A stretch of 64,000 nucleotides of DNA, taken from positions 2,046,001 through 2,110,000 of the forward strand of contig NZ_CP157390.1 of assembly GCF_040050925.1 (NCBI RefSeq), read 5' to 3'. Under the pieces are notes generated by a model. It did not search any database. It was not told the DNA's origin and saw only the letters and a list, made by a program, of their open reading frames with translations. The DNA is from Leifsonia sp. NPDC080035. GTDB lineage: Bacteria; Actinomycetota; Actinomycetes; Actinomycetales; Microbacteriaceae. The translations under genes were made by a program, and so were the position numbers. Positions 47,698 through 56,932 of this stretch are shown piece after piece (position 1 is the first letter of the stretch; each line of letters begins with the position of its first letter).

Positions 47698-49590
47698 GTG
47701 TCATCCAACAACGACGGATCGGGGACGGCGACGCTGCGCGCGAGCCGCATGGAGCCGGCGCGACCGCGTCCGCAGCTGGTGCGCTCCTCCTTCCACGGCA
47801 TCGACGGCGAGTGGGGCTTCGCGTACGACGATGCCTCGGCCGGCCTCGCCGAGCGCTGGTTCGACGGCCGGGCGCTCCCGCTGACGATCACGGTCCCGTT
47901 CCCGCCGGAGTCGGAGGACTCCGGCATCCACGACACCGGCTTCCACCCCGTCGTCTGGTACCGGCGCGAGCTCGGCGAGGCCGACCTGCACGCCGCCGGG
48001 CACCGACCGGGCGACCGGCTCCTCGTCCACTTCGGCGCGGTCGACTACCGCGCGCAGGTGTGGGTCGACGGGACGCTCGTTGGCGGCCACACCGGCGGGC
48101 ACACCCCCTTCTCGGTCGACGTGACCGATGCCCTCACGGCGGACACCGGCACCCACGTCCTCGTCGTCCGCGCGGAGGACGACCCCCACGACGTCGCGCA
48201 GCCCCGCGGCAAGCAGGACTGGCACGAGACGCCGCACTCCATCTGGTACCACCGCACGACCGGCATCTGGCAGCCGGTCTGGCTGGAGTCGGTGCGCCCG
48301 CAGCACGTCACGGGACTGTGGTGGCGCAGCGACCTGACCGCCGGGACCGTGACGGTCGACGTCGAGCTCAGCCGGCGGGTGGAGTCAGCGGTCCGGGTCG
48401 TCGTGGCGCACGACGAGCGCATCCTGGGCTCTGCACGGGTGGTCGTCGACGACACGGTCGCGACGGTCACGTTCCCGCTCGCCGGCCAGGCGAACGGGCA
48501 GGAGTACGAGAGGCTGCTGTGGTCTCCGGAGCATCCCACCCTGCTCGACACCTGGGTGCACGTGGACGTCGACGGCGTCGAGCAGGACGTCGTGGCCAGC
48601 TACCTGGGCCTCCGCTCCGTGCGCTGCGCCGACGGCGCCTTCCTGCTCAACGAGCGGCCCGTCGTCCTGCGCTCCGTGCTGAGCCAGGGGTACTGGCCGA
48701 CCTCGCACCTGGCCGCGCCATCGGCAGCGGCGCTGAAGCGCGAAGCCGAGCTGATCGCCGAGCTGGGGTTCAACGCGGTGCGCGTCCACCAGAAGGTGGA
48801 GGACGACCGCTTCCTGTACTGGGCCGACCGCCTCGGCCTCCTCGTCTGGGGGGAGATGGCGGCTTCCTACACGTTCGACCGTCGTTCCGTGCATGCCACG
48901 GTCGGCGAGTGGACCGAGGCGGTCGTGCGCGACCGCAGCCACCCGAGCATCGTCACCTGGGTCCCGCTGAACGAGAGCTGGGGCGTGCAGCACATCGCCG
49001 GCCGTGCCGACCAGCGCGCGTTCGCGGAGGGCATCTACCAGCTCACCAGGGCCATCGACCCCACGCGGCCGGTGATCTCCAACGACGGCTGGGAGCAGGG
49101 CACCTCGGATCTCTGGACGCTCCACGACTACGAGGCGGACGGGGAGGTCCTGCTCCGCCGCTACGACGTCACCGACGCCGAGCTGCGCGCCCTCATCGCG
49201 GGGATCGGCCCCTCCGGCCGGCAGGTGCGGCTGCCCGGCACGGTCGACGACGGCCAGCCGGTGATGCTGACCGAGTTCGGCGGGGTGGCCTGGGCGGCGG
49301 ACGAGGGACCGGCCGACGCCTGGGGCTACTCGGAGGCGGAGGACGCGGGCGACTACGCCGCGCGCATCGGCAGCATCCTCTCGGCGGTGAACACCGCGAC
49401 GCGAGGGTTCCGGGCGCGGCCGGACGGCCTCGCCGGCTGGTGCTGGACCCAGTTGACCGACACCATGCAGGAACGCAACGGCCTACTGACCGAGCGTCGG
49501 GAGCCCAAGCTCCCGCTCGCGACCCTGCGCGCGCTCGTCGCGGGCGACACCGCCCCCGAGCAGGAGAGCGTCGCCGCCGGCGGCGCCTGA
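47698..49590 (+). CDS. GH2-family beta-glycosidase
   Basis: A 630-residue glycoside hydrolase family 2 enzyme: N-terminal jelly-roll sugar-binding domain (WYRRELGEAD, VHFGAVDYRAQVWVDG, GHTPFSVDVTDAL), Ig-like domain, and TIM barrel with acid/base Glu426 in PLNESWG and nucleophile Glu526 in MLTEFGG. RQDWHETPHSIWYHRTTGIWQPVWLE-like jelly-roll end is conserved. No signal peptide. GTG 47698 follows GAGGGAG. Beta-galactosidase, glucuronidase or mannosidase activity cannot be decided. First gene of a long operon. Confidence 0.9.
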   Translation: MSSNNDGSGTATLRASRMEPARPRPQLVRSSFHGIDGEWGFAYDDASAGLAERWFDGRALPLTITVPFPPESEDSGIHDTGFHPVVWYRRELGEADLHAAGHRPGDRLLVHFGAVDYRAQVWVDGTLVGGHTGGHTPFSVDVTDALTADTGTHVLVVRAEDDPHDVAQPRGKQDWHETPHSIWYHRTTGIWQPVWLESVRPQHVTGLWWRSDLTAGTVTVDVELSRRVESAVRVVVAHDERILGSARVVVDDTVATVTFPLAGQANGQEYERLLWSPEHPTLLDTWVHVDVDGVEQDVVASYLGLRSVRCADGAFLLNERPVVLRSVLSQGYWPTSHLAAPSAAALKREAELIAELGFNAVRVHQKVEDDRFLYWADRLGLLVWGEMAASYTFDRRSVHATVGEWTEAVVRDRSHPSIVTWVPLNESWGVQHIAGRADQRAFAEGIYQLTRAIDPTRPVISNDGWEQGTSDLWTLHDYEADGEVLLRRYDVTDAELRALIAGIGPSGRQVRLPGTVDDGQPVMLTEFGGVAWAADEGPADAWGYSEAEDAGDYAARIGSILSAVNTATRGFRARPDGLAGWCWTQLTDTMQERNGLLTERREPKLPLATLRALVAGDTAPEQESVAAGGA

Positions 49591-49680
49591 GAAGCGCCGA
49601 CCCGCACCACCCGACTTCGGGCGCCGCTCGACGCGTCGCCCGGCCAGGCCGCACAGGCCGACTCAAAGAGGAGGAAACAC

Positions 49681-50988
49681 ATGTCACGAAGGATCGCAAC
49701 AGCCGTGGCGATCGCCGCCGCGGCCGCCCTCGCACTCGTGGGCTGCAGCGGCTCCGGAGGGGGATCGACGTCCGAGAAGATCACCTTCGACAAGGACACC
49801 AAGGCGAAGATCTCGTTCTCCTGGTGGGGGAACGACGACCGGGCCGCCCGGTTCGAGAAGGCCATCGCCGGGTTCAACAAGGAGTATCCCAACGTCGAGG
49901 TGGTCAGGAACTTCAACGCGTGGGGCGATTACTGGACCGCGCGCAACACCGAGGCCGCCGGCCACGCGCTGCCCGACGTGGTGATGATGGACGCCGGCTA
50001 CCTGGGGGAGTACTCCAGCAAGAGCCTGCTCCGCGACCTGACCCCGTACCGCGACAACCTGCTTCCGCTGAAGGGCGTCACCGACAACGTGCTCGGCTCC
50101 GGGACCATCGACGGCAAGCTCCAGAGCGTCCCGCTCGGGACCAACGCGTGGTCGATGATGTACAACAAGGACGTCCTCGACAAGCTCGGGATCGCCTACC
50201 CCACCGGTGACATGACGTGGGACGAGTTCGACGCGTTCATCAAGAAGGTCGACGCGGCGGGAGCCTCCTCCGACCCGAAGATCTACGGCTCGGAGGACTA
50301 CACCGGCGGGTTCCCCAACTTCATCTACCACCTGATGCAGAAGAAGAACGCGGTCTTCACGAAGGAGGGCAAGCCGGCCTTCACGAAGAAGGACGTGACC
50401 TCGTATCTCGACAGCGCGTCCAGCCTGCGCAAGGGCGGCGACTTCTACCCGATCGACCGGAGCATCGCGCTCTCGCCCTCCGGCGGCTTCCTCGCGGGCG
50501 AGACCGCCGTCTGGTTCAACTTCTCGACGACCGTGCTGCAGGCGATGACCGACGCAGGCACCGAGAACATCGGGATGGTGACGCCGCCACTGGACGAGGG
50601 GAAGAAGTCGCACATCCTCGCCCCGAAGCCCAGCATGCTGCTCAGCGTCTCCGCCAACTCGAAGCAGCCGCAGGCCGCTGCCGCGCTGGTGAACTATCTG
50701 GTCACCTCGCCGGATGTGGCGAAGATCTTCGGCACCTCCCTCGGCACGCCCGCGACGGAGGCCGGCCGGGACGCCGTCGACCAGCAGCCGGCGGACACCG
50801 TCAACCTGGACTACCTCGACTCGGTCTCGAAGCAGCTCACCGCGAGCTACCCCATCCTGCCCGCGGGCTACGGGACCATCGAGGCGAAGTGGAGCGACCT
50901 GTCGCAGCAGCTGCAGTACGGCCAGATCACCAGCAAGCAGTTCGCCGACGAGCTCTTCTCCGAGATGTCGATGGCTCTGGGCTCATGA
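49681..50988 (+). CDS. sugar ABC transporter substrate-binding lipoprotein (GH2 system)
   Basis: A 435-residue solute-binding protein with lipobox LVGC near residue 22. FSWWGNDDRAARFEKAIAGFNKEYPNVEV, VVMMDAGYLGEYSSK, WSMMYNKDVLDKLGI and KPSMLLSVSANSKQPQAAAALVNYL fit the family. AAGAGGAGG lies before ATG 49681. Starts the chain of overlapping genes to 56235. Confidence 0.93.
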   Translation: MSRRIATAVAIAAAAALALVGCSGSGGGSTSEKITFDKDTKAKISFSWWGNDDRAARFEKAIAGFNKEYPNVEVVRNFNAWGDYWTARNTEAAGHALPDVVMMDAGYLGEYSSKSLLRDLTPYRDNLLPLKGVTDNVLGSGTIDGKLQSVPLGTNAWSMMYNKDVLDKLGIAYPTGDMTWDEFDAFIKKVDAAGASSDPKIYGSEDYTGGFPNFIYHLMQKKNAVFTKEGKPAFTKKDVTSYLDSASSLRKGGDFYPIDRSIALSPSGGFLAGETAVWFNFSTTVLQAMTDAGTENIGMVTPPLDEGKKSHILAPKPSMLLSVSANSKQPQAAAALVNYLVTSPDVAKIFGTSLGTPATEAGRDAVDQQPADTVNLDYLDSVSKQLTASYPILPAGYGTIEAKWSDLSQQLQYGQITSKQFADELFSEMSMALGS

Positions 50989-51932
50989 CGGCCACGGCAA
51001 CCCACCGCACGACCGGTCCCCGGCGCGCGCGCTCTGTCCGCGCGCGCCGGGAGGCCCGGGCAGGGTACGCCTTCCTGAGCCCGTGGCTGCTCGGCTTCGT
51101 CGCCCTCACGGCGGGGCCGATGATCGCCTCGCTCTACCTGTCGTTCACGAACTACAACCTGTTCGCCGCGCCCGAGTTCACCGGCCTCGACAACTACACA
51201 CGCCTGTTCACGGACCCGAACTTCCTGCAGGCGGTGAAGGTCACCGGCCTCTACGTGCTCGTCGGCACCCCGCTCAAGCTCGCCGCCGCGCTCGCCGTGG
51301 CGATGCTGCTGAACCAGCCGCGACGAGGGCAGGGCTTCTACCGCTCGGCGTTCTACCTCCCGTCGCTCATCGGCGGCAGCGTGTCGATCGCCATCGTGTG
51401 GAAGGCGATGTTCATCGACAACGGCGTCGTCTCCCAGATCGGCTCGTTCATCGGCGGGCCGCCGGCGAGCGAGGGGGGATGGGTGGGCGATCCCGCGCGC
51501 ACTCTGCCGATGCTGATCCTGTTGACGGTGTGGCAGTTCGGCGCCCCGATGGTGATCTTCCTCGCCGGGCTCAAGCAGGTGCCGGCGGAACTGTACGAGG
51601 CGGCGTCCGTCGACGGCGCCGGGGCGGTGCGGCGGTTCTTCTCGGTCACGCTGCCGATGCTCTCGCCGGTGCTGTTCTTCAATCTGCTGCTGGAGACCAT
51701 CCATGCCTTCCAGATTTTCAACTCCGCGTACATCATCTCGAACGGGACGGGGGGACCGGCCGGCTCGACGCTGTTCTACACGCTGTACCTCTACCTCCGC
51801 GGGTTCCGCGACTTCCAGATGGGGTACGCCTCCGCCATGGCATGGGTGCTCGTGATCGCGGTGGGCATCGTCACGATCATGCTGTTCCGCACCTCCAAAG
51901 CCTGGGTCCACTACGCGGGGGACGAGCGATGA
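50985..51932 (+). CDS. sugar ABC transporter permease (MalF type, GH2 system)
   Basis: A 315-residue permease; first helix YAFLSPWLLGFVALTAGPMIASLYLSF, EAA loop YEAASVDGAGAVRRFFSVTLPMLS, and YIISNGTGGPAGSTLFYTLYLYLRGF in the last third. 4-bp ATGA overlap with the previous and the next gene. Confidence 0.93.
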   Translation: MTATATHRTTGPRRARSVRARREARAGYAFLSPWLLGFVALTAGPMIASLYLSFTNYNLFAAPEFTGLDNYTRLFTDPNFLQAVKVTGLYVLVGTPLKLAAALAVAMLLNQPRRGQGFYRSAFYLPSLIGGSVSIAIVWKAMFIDNGVVSQIGSFIGGPPASEGGWVGDPARTLPMLILLTVWQFGAPMVIFLAGLKQVPAELYEAASVDGAGAVRRFFSVTLPMLSPVLFFNLLLETIHAFQIFNSAYIISNGTGGPAGSTLFYTLYLYLRGFRDFQMGYASAMAWVLVIAVGIVTIMLFRTSKAWVHYAGDER

Positions 51933-52855
51933 GCGCCACGGACACCCGAACCCGCCCGGTCGCCCCGGCGAGCGCGGGCGCGGATCCGACGGCCGGGCGC
52001 GAGCAGCGGGGACGCCGCCGGCGCTGGGGATGGAAGTCGGTGCTGTTCCACCTCTTCGCCGTCGCCGTGCTCGTCGTCATCCTGTACCCGGCGGTGTGGA
52101 TGCTGATGTCGTCGTTCAAACCGGGCAACGAGATCATCGGGTCGGTCGACCTCATCCCGCGCGACGGCGGCCTGCAGAACTACGTCACCGCGTTGAAGGG
52201 CATCGGCGGGATCTCGTTCTGGACGTTCGTCGCCAACTCGCTGATCCTCGCGGTCGCGTCGGTCATCGGTGTCGTGGTCTCCTGCTCGGTGACGGCGTAC
52301 GCCTTCGCGAGGATCAGCTTCCCCGGCAGAGGGCTCTTCTTCGCCTGCATGATCGCGACGATGCTGCTGCCGTTCCACGTCGTGATCATCCCGCAGTACA
52401 TCGTGTTCAACCAGCTGGGCCTGATCAACACCTACTGGCCGCTGCTGCTGGGCAAGTTCCTCGCCGCCGACGCGTTCTTCGTGTTCCTGATGATCCAGTT
52501 CATGCGCGGCCTGCCCCGCGAGCTCGACGAGGCGGCACGGATCGACGGCGCAGGCCACGTGCGCACGTTCGTCTCGGTGATCCTGCCGCTGATGAAGCCG
52601 GCGCTCGTGACGAGCTCGATCTTCGCCTTCATCTGGTCGTGGAACGACTTCTTCGGGCCGCTGCTCTACCTGAAGGACCCCGGCACCTACACGATGCCGC
52701 TGGCCCTGCGGCTCTACGTCGACCAGACCTCGAGCAGCGACTACGGCGCGCAGATGGCGATGGCGATCCTCGCGCTGCTGCCGGTCGTGGTGTTCTTCAT
52801 GGCGTTCCAGCGCTACCTCGTCGCCGGGGTGGCCACCCAGGGGCTGAAGGGATGA
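51929..52855 (+). CDS. sugar ABC transporter permease (MalG type, GH2 system)
   Basis: A 308-residue permease: LFHLFAVAVLVVILYPAVWMLMSSFK, EAA loop LDEAARIDGAGHVRTFVSVILPL, end RYLVAGVATQGLKG. 4-bp overlaps on both sides. Confidence 0.93.
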   Translation: MSATDTRTRPVAPASAGADPTAGREQRGRRRRWGWKSVLFHLFAVAVLVVILYPAVWMLMSSFKPGNEIIGSVDLIPRDGGLQNYVTALKGIGGISFWTFVANSLILAVASVIGVVVSCSVTAYAFARISFPGRGLFFACMIATMLLPFHVVIIPQYIVFNQLGLINTYWPLLLGKFLAADAFFVFLMIQFMRGLPRELDEAARIDGAGHVRTFVSVILPLMKPALVTSSIFAFIWSWNDFFGPLLYLKDPGTYTMPLALRLYVDQTSSSDYGAQMAMAILALLPVVVFFMAFQRYLVAGVATQGLKG

Positions 52856-53481
52856 GCCGGGTGGACGACCGTCGCAGGAGCGCGCCGCCGCTCGACGGGA
52901 TGCGGCGCTTCGGCGGCCGGGGCGTCGGCGCGTTCGGCGAGATGCTCGTGGTGGGACTCGCGGTCACCGCGCTGTCGCTGCCGATCGTCACGGCCGTCCC
53001 GGCCCTCGCGGCCGGTGTCCGTCACCTCGAGGGTCATCTGACGGACCGGCCGGACTCGGTGCGCAGCCTGTTCTCGCTCGCGTGGTCGGCCATCCGGTCC
53101 GGCTGGCTGTCCGGCCTCGCGTCCGCCGCCGTCGTCGGCATGCTGCTCGTGAACGTGGCGCTCGGCGTCCAGGGGCTCGTCCCCGGCGGCGGCGCGCTCG
53201 CGGTCGTCAGCGGCGTGCTCGCGGCAGCGGTCGCCGTCGTCGCGTGCCGGGTGGCCGCGCTCTGGGCGCCCGGCAGCAGGTGGGGGAGCCTGTGGCGGGA
53301 GGGCGCAGCGCTCGCCGTCGGCGACCCGGTCGGCAGCCTTCTGGTGCTGGCCGGGCTCGGGGTGGGGCTGGTCGTCGCGTGGATGCTGCCGCCCCTGATC
53401 GTCATCGCGCCCGGCCTCACCGCCGTCGCGCTCGTCGCCGCGGAACGACGCCGTCGCGCGGCACAGGAAGGAGACGCATGA
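52852..53481 (+). CDS. DUF624/YesL-like membrane protein
   Basis: A 209-residue protein with four to five predicted membrane helices (MLVVGLAVTALSLPIVTAVPAL, AVVGMLLVNVALGVQGL, VVSGVLAAAVAVVACRVAAL, LLVLAGLGVGLVVAWMLPPLIVIAPG). FGEMLVVGLAVTALSLPIVTA and TAVPALAAGVRHL near the start resemble the DUF624 (YesL) family, which nearly always sits beside sugar ABC importers and has no known activity. Basic C-terminus. Overlaps both neighbours by 4 bp. Confidence 0.75.
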   Translation: MSRVDDRRRSAPPLDGMRRFGGRGVGAFGEMLVVGLAVTALSLPIVTAVPALAAGVRHLEGHLTDRPDSVRSLFSLAWSAIRSGWLSGLASAAVVGMLLVNVALGVQGLVPGGGALAVVSGVLAAAVAVVACRVAALWAPGSRWGSLWREGAALAVGDPVGSLLVLAGLGVGLVVAWMLPPLIVIAPGLTAVALVAAERRRRAAQEGDA

Positions 53482-54608
53482 GTTCGCAATCGACGCCCCG
53501 CCCGAGGGGGCCGATCCGCTCCGCCATCATCGGGACCGGCGGCATCGCGCACGCGCACGCGCAGGCGATCGCCGCGCTCGGCGACCGGATGCGGCTGGTC
53601 GCGGTGTCGGACATCGACGCCGGACGCGCTCGGGAGTTCGCCGCCGCCTACGGGGTCGGCCAGACGTTCGGAAGCGCCGGCGAGCTGCTCGACGCGGGAG
53701 GCGTCGACCTCGTCCACATCTGCACCCCGCCGCAGACGCATGCCGCGCTGGCCATCCAGGCCATGCGCGCGGGGGTGCCTGCCCTCGTCGAGAAGCCCAC
53801 CGCGCTGAGCCTGGCCGAGCTGGACGAGATCGCCCGGGTGGAGCAGGAGACCGGCGTGCCGACGCTGACGGTGTTCCAGCACCGCTTCGGCCCGGCCGTG
53901 CGGCACCTGCGCGCGCTGGTGTGGGAGGGCGTGCTCGGCCGTCCGCTCGTCGCCACCTGCGAGACGATGTGGTTCCGCACCGACGACTACTTCGCGGTTC
54001 CGTGGCGCGGCAGGTGGGAGGTGGAGGGCGGCGGCCCGACGATGGGTCACGGCATCCACCAGTTCGACGTGCTGCTGGCGGTGCTCGGCCCGTGGGCGGA
54101 GGTGACGGCGATCGCGGCGCGGCAGCTCCGGCCGACCGACACCGAGGATGTCTCGGCCGCCCTGGTTCGCTTCGAGAACGGAGCGGTGGCGACCGTCGTC
54201 AACTCGCTGGTGTCGCCGCGCGAGAGCTCCCGGCTGCGCTTCGACTTCGAGCACGCGACCGTCGAGGTCGAGCACGTCTACGGTTACGACGGCGGCGACT
54301 GGACGTTCACCCCGGCACCCGGGCACGAGGAGCTGACCGAGATCTGGGCCGCCGGCGCCGCTTCCGTGGACCGCAGCTCCCACCGCGACCAGTTCGCGGC
54401 GATCGCCGACGCGCTGGCCGCGGGCGAGGCGCCGGAGGTCTCGACGGCGGACGCGCGCCGGACCCTGGAGTTCGCCGCGGCGACCTACGCGTCCGCGTTC
54501 CAGCGCATCCCTGTCGCGGCGGGTGCCATCGCGGGCGACGACCCGTTCCTGACGTCGATGAGCGGCGGCCGCGTGCCGTGGCCGCCGCGGAAGGAGGAGA
54601 TCGCATGA
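53478..54608 (+). CDS. Gfo/Idh/MocA-family oxidoreductase
   Basis: A 376-residue NAD(P)-dependent sugar dehydrogenase-like protein: Rossmann motif SAIIGTGGIAHAHAQAI, cofactor strand LVHICTPPQTHAALA, catalytic-Lys motif VEKPTALSLAEL (EKP), and a C-terminal beta-sheet domain with GGGPTMGHGIHQFDVLL. AGGAAGGAG precedes ATG 53478. Likely oxidises or epimerises the imported sugar after GH2 hydrolysis; substrate unknown. Confidence 0.9.
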   Translation: MSSQSTPRPRGPIRSAIIGTGGIAHAHAQAIAALGDRMRLVAVSDIDAGRAREFAAAYGVGQTFGSAGELLDAGGVDLVHICTPPQTHAALAIQAMRAGVPALVEKPTALSLAELDEIARVEQETGVPTLTVFQHRFGPAVRHLRALVWEGVLGRPLVATCETMWFRTDDYFAVPWRGRWEVEGGGPTMGHGIHQFDVLLAVLGPWAEVTAIAARQLRPTDTEDVSAALVRFENGAVATVVNSLVSPRESSRLRFDFEHATVEVEHVYGYDGGDWTFTPAPGHEELTEIWAAGAASVDRSSHRDQFAAIADALAAGEAPEVSTADARRTLEFAAATYASAFQRIPVAAGAIAGDDPFLTSMSGGRVPWPPRKEEIA

Positions 54609-55516
54609 CGGGGCTGGAGGCGATCCACGAGGTCGGGCGCGCCGTGACCGTGCGCGACGGCGACGTCGACCTGTTCCGCTACGTGTACGTGCCCGATCAT
54701 CCGACGGTCGAGTCGCCGCGTCCGTACATCCACCCGCTGCGCACGCGCGGCGGCCGGCTGGTCAGCCTGTACCGGCCCCACGACCACGTCTGGCACAAGG
54801 GGATCACCTGGTCCCTCCCCGTCGTCGCCGACGAGAACTTCTGGGGCGGCCCGACGTACGTGCGCGGGGAGGGGTATGTCTGGCTGCCCAACAACGGGAC
54901 GCAGCGGCACACGGGGGAGGCACGGATCACCGGCGAGGCGGGAACCGTCGTCATCGAGCACGACCTGGAGTGGATCACGCAGGCCGGCGAGCGCTGGTTC
55001 ACGGAGCACCGGAGGCTGACGGCCACGACGGCGGGCGACGACGACTGGGTGCTCACGTTCGACACCGAGTTGCGCAACGTGCGCGGCGAGGCGATCCCCA
55101 TCGGTTCTCCGACCACGCGCGGCCGCGACAATGCGGGCTACGGGGGACTGTTCTGGCGCGGCCCGCGGTCGTTCACCGACGGCACGCTCGTCGCTCCCGG
55201 TGTCAGCGGCGGCGACGAGCTGCGCGGGCAGCGGCACGAGTGGATGGCGTTCGTCGGCAGACACGACGAGTCCGATGCGTCGTCGGTGCTGCTGATGCTG
55301 GACGACACCCGGAACCTCCAGCACCCGCCGCAGTGGTTCGCCCGCTCGGAGGACTTCGCCGCGCTCAATCCGGCTCCGTTCTTCAGCGAAGAGCACGAAG
55401 TCCCGGCGGACGGCGTGCTGCGGCTGCGCTACGGCGTCGGGATCGCGGACGGCGATGCCGACGACGCCCCCGCGCTCGCGGACGCGGTGCGCGGGCGGGT
55501 CCGGTCCGACTCATGA
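54605..55516 (+). CDS. PmoA-like (DUF6807) family protein
   Basis: A 303-residue protein: RPYIHPLRTRGGRLVSLYRPHDHVWHKGITWSLP, then NFWGGPTYV, GLFWRGPRSF and the end NPAPFFSEEHEVPADGVLRLRYGV are the conserved blocks of a family often labelled PmoA (methane oxygenase) although it has no relation to methane oxidation. Several conserved His and Arg residues in HDHVWHKG suggest a metal or sugar site. In many genomes it pairs with a Gfo/Idh/MocA gene exactly as here. Function undetermined. Confidence 0.82.
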   Translation: MTGLEAIHEVGRAVTVRDGDVDLFRYVYVPDHPTVESPRPYIHPLRTRGGRLVSLYRPHDHVWHKGITWSLPVVADENFWGGPTYVRGEGYVWLPNNGTQRHTGEARITGEAGTVVIEHDLEWITQAGERWFTEHRRLTATTAGDDDWVLTFDTELRNVRGEAIPIGSPTTRGRDNAGYGGLFWRGPRSFTDGTLVAPGVSGGDELRGQRHEWMAFVGRHDESDASSVLLMLDDTRNLQHPPQWFARSEDFAALNPAPFFSEEHEVPADGVLRLRYGVGIADGDADDAPALADAVRGRVRSDS

Positions 55517-56235
55517 GCCGATCGACCTTCCCCGGCGGAACCGCGGTGTCGCACCTGGATGTCTACGACACCGAGGCTCCGGACGGCTGCCGCGGCGGCA
55601 CCCCGCACCTCCACCTGGTCTCGACCGAGGCGTACGTCGTGACCTCCGGCCGGGGAACGCTGCAGACGCTCTCCGCCGACGGCTTCCGCGAGACGCCGCT
55701 GGAGGAGGGCACGGTCGTCTCGTTCACGCCCGGCACCATCCACCGCGCGGTCAACCTCGGCGGTCTGCGCGTCGTCGTGCTGATGAGCAACGCGGGGCTG
55801 CCAGAGGCCGGCGACGCCGTGATGACGTTCCCGCCCGAGATCCTCGCCTCCGCGGAGGAGTACGCGGCCGCCGCCGACCTCGGCAGCGGCGAGGACCGCG
55901 CCGAGCGGGCGCGCCGTCGGCGCGACCTGGCGGTCGCCGGCTTCACCCGGCTGCGGGAGGCCACCGAGTCCGGTGACCCGCGCGCGCTCGCGGACCTGTA
56001 CGCGGCGGTGGGGGCCCTCGTGCGGGACCGCGCGGCCGCCTGGGACCGGCTCATCGCCGACGGACCGCTCGCCCAGGCGCGACGCTCGCTCGAGATCGCG
56101 CGCTCCATCGCCGCCGGCGACGCGTCCCACCTGGGCCAGGGCCGCGTTCGGTCGGCCGCGCCGACGCCGGGGGAGCGGGGCTTCGGGATGTGCGGCCGGC
56201 TGCGGACGTACGACCTCGGGGGCGGTGCGGGGTAA
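55513..56235 (+). CDS. cupin-domain protein with helical C-terminal extension
   Basis: A 240-residue protein. Residues about 10-105 form a cupin barrel (GTPHLHLVSTEAYVVTSGRGTLQTL with HxH and Glu, later VVSFTPGTIHRAVNLGG), suggesting a metal-dependent isomerase or sugar-binding sensor. Residues 120-225 are a charged helical extension (ERARRRRDLAVAGFTRLREA). Last gene of the GH2 operon, overlapping its neighbour by 4 bp. No stable hairpin seen in the 50 bp after it. Confidence 0.82.
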   Translation: MSRSTFPGGTAVSHLDVYDTEAPDGCRGGTPHLHLVSTEAYVVTSGRGTLQTLSADGFRETPLEEGTVVSFTPGTIHRAVNLGGLRVVVLMSNAGLPEAGDAVMTFPPEILASAEEYAAAADLGSGEDRAERARRRRDLAVAGFTRLREATESGDPRALADLYAAVGALVRDRAAAWDRLIADGPLAQARRSLEIARSIAAGDASHLGQGRVRSAAPTPGERGFGMCGRLRTYDLGGGAG

Positions 56236-56288
56236 GGCGGCTGCCGGGGCGCGGATGTCTCACCGTCACGGCGATGCGACCGGCCGCG

Positions 56289-56861
56289 TCAGGCGCGCAG
56301 GCCGTCGATCGCGAGGTCGGCGAAGCGGCGTGCCGCGGCCGGGAGCAGGTCGCGGCGCGACGCGCTGAGGCCGCGGCCGGCGGAGAGGATGAGGATCAGG
56401 TCGGTGGGCGCGTAGTCCGCCCGCAGCGTTCCCTGCTCCCTGGCGCGCCGCGCGACACCGTCGAGCATCCCCAGCAGCTCTCGGCGGTGGGCGGCGGTCG
56501 CGGCCGACGGGGTGGTCGAGACGAGCGCATCCACGAACCCGCGGTTGCGCACGTTGAGCACGATCAGCCGGCGCAGCGCCTCGCTGAACCCGCGCCACGG
56601 ATCGGGATCGGCGCAGCCGTCCTCGACGATCCGCCGGCAGGCCGCCGTCTCCACCGCGAACGCCTCGTCGATCAGGTCCTGCCTGGTCGGGAACCGGCGG
56701 TACAGGGTCGCGGGGCCGACGCCCGCCCGCCGGGCGATGTCGCGCATCCCGACGTCCAGGCCGCGCTCGGCGAACAGCTCGCTCGCGGCGGCGAGGATGC
56801 GGTCCCGGTTCTCCTGCGCGTCCGCGCGCAGCCGAGTCGATTCCAGGGTCATCTGTTCCAC
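56289..56861 (-). CDS. TetR-family regulator
   Basis: A 190-residue TetR protein: HTH residues about 36-60 (GMRDIARRAGVGPATLYRRFPTRQDLI). C-terminal SbtR-like helical domain. Starts at 56861 or 56852. Divergent from the quinone-reductase-like gene at 56933 with an inverted repeat between. Confidence 0.92.
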   Translation of the reverse strand: MEQMTLESTRLRADAQENRDRILAAASELFAERGLDVGMRDIARRAGVGPATLYRRFPTRQDLIDEAFAVETAACRRIVEDGCADPDPWRGFSEALRRLIVLNVRNRGFVDALVSTTPSAATAAHRRELLGMLDGVARRAREQGTLRADYAPTDLILILSAGRGLSASRRDLLPAAARRFADLAIDGLRA

Positions 56862-56866
56862 TTCCT

Positions 56867-56891
56867 GTAAGTGGACGGAGGCGTCCGTTAC
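56867..56891. promoter_or_regulatory. probable TetR operator
   Basis: GTAA and TTAC ends with GGACG/CGTCC inside, imperfect 25-bp inverted repeat, 6 bp before tetR and 42 bp before the reductase gene. Confidence 0.5.
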
Positions 56892-56932
56892 CGTCCGAAG
56901 GGTAACAGCTTCGAACGCGGCGAGGAGGAATC

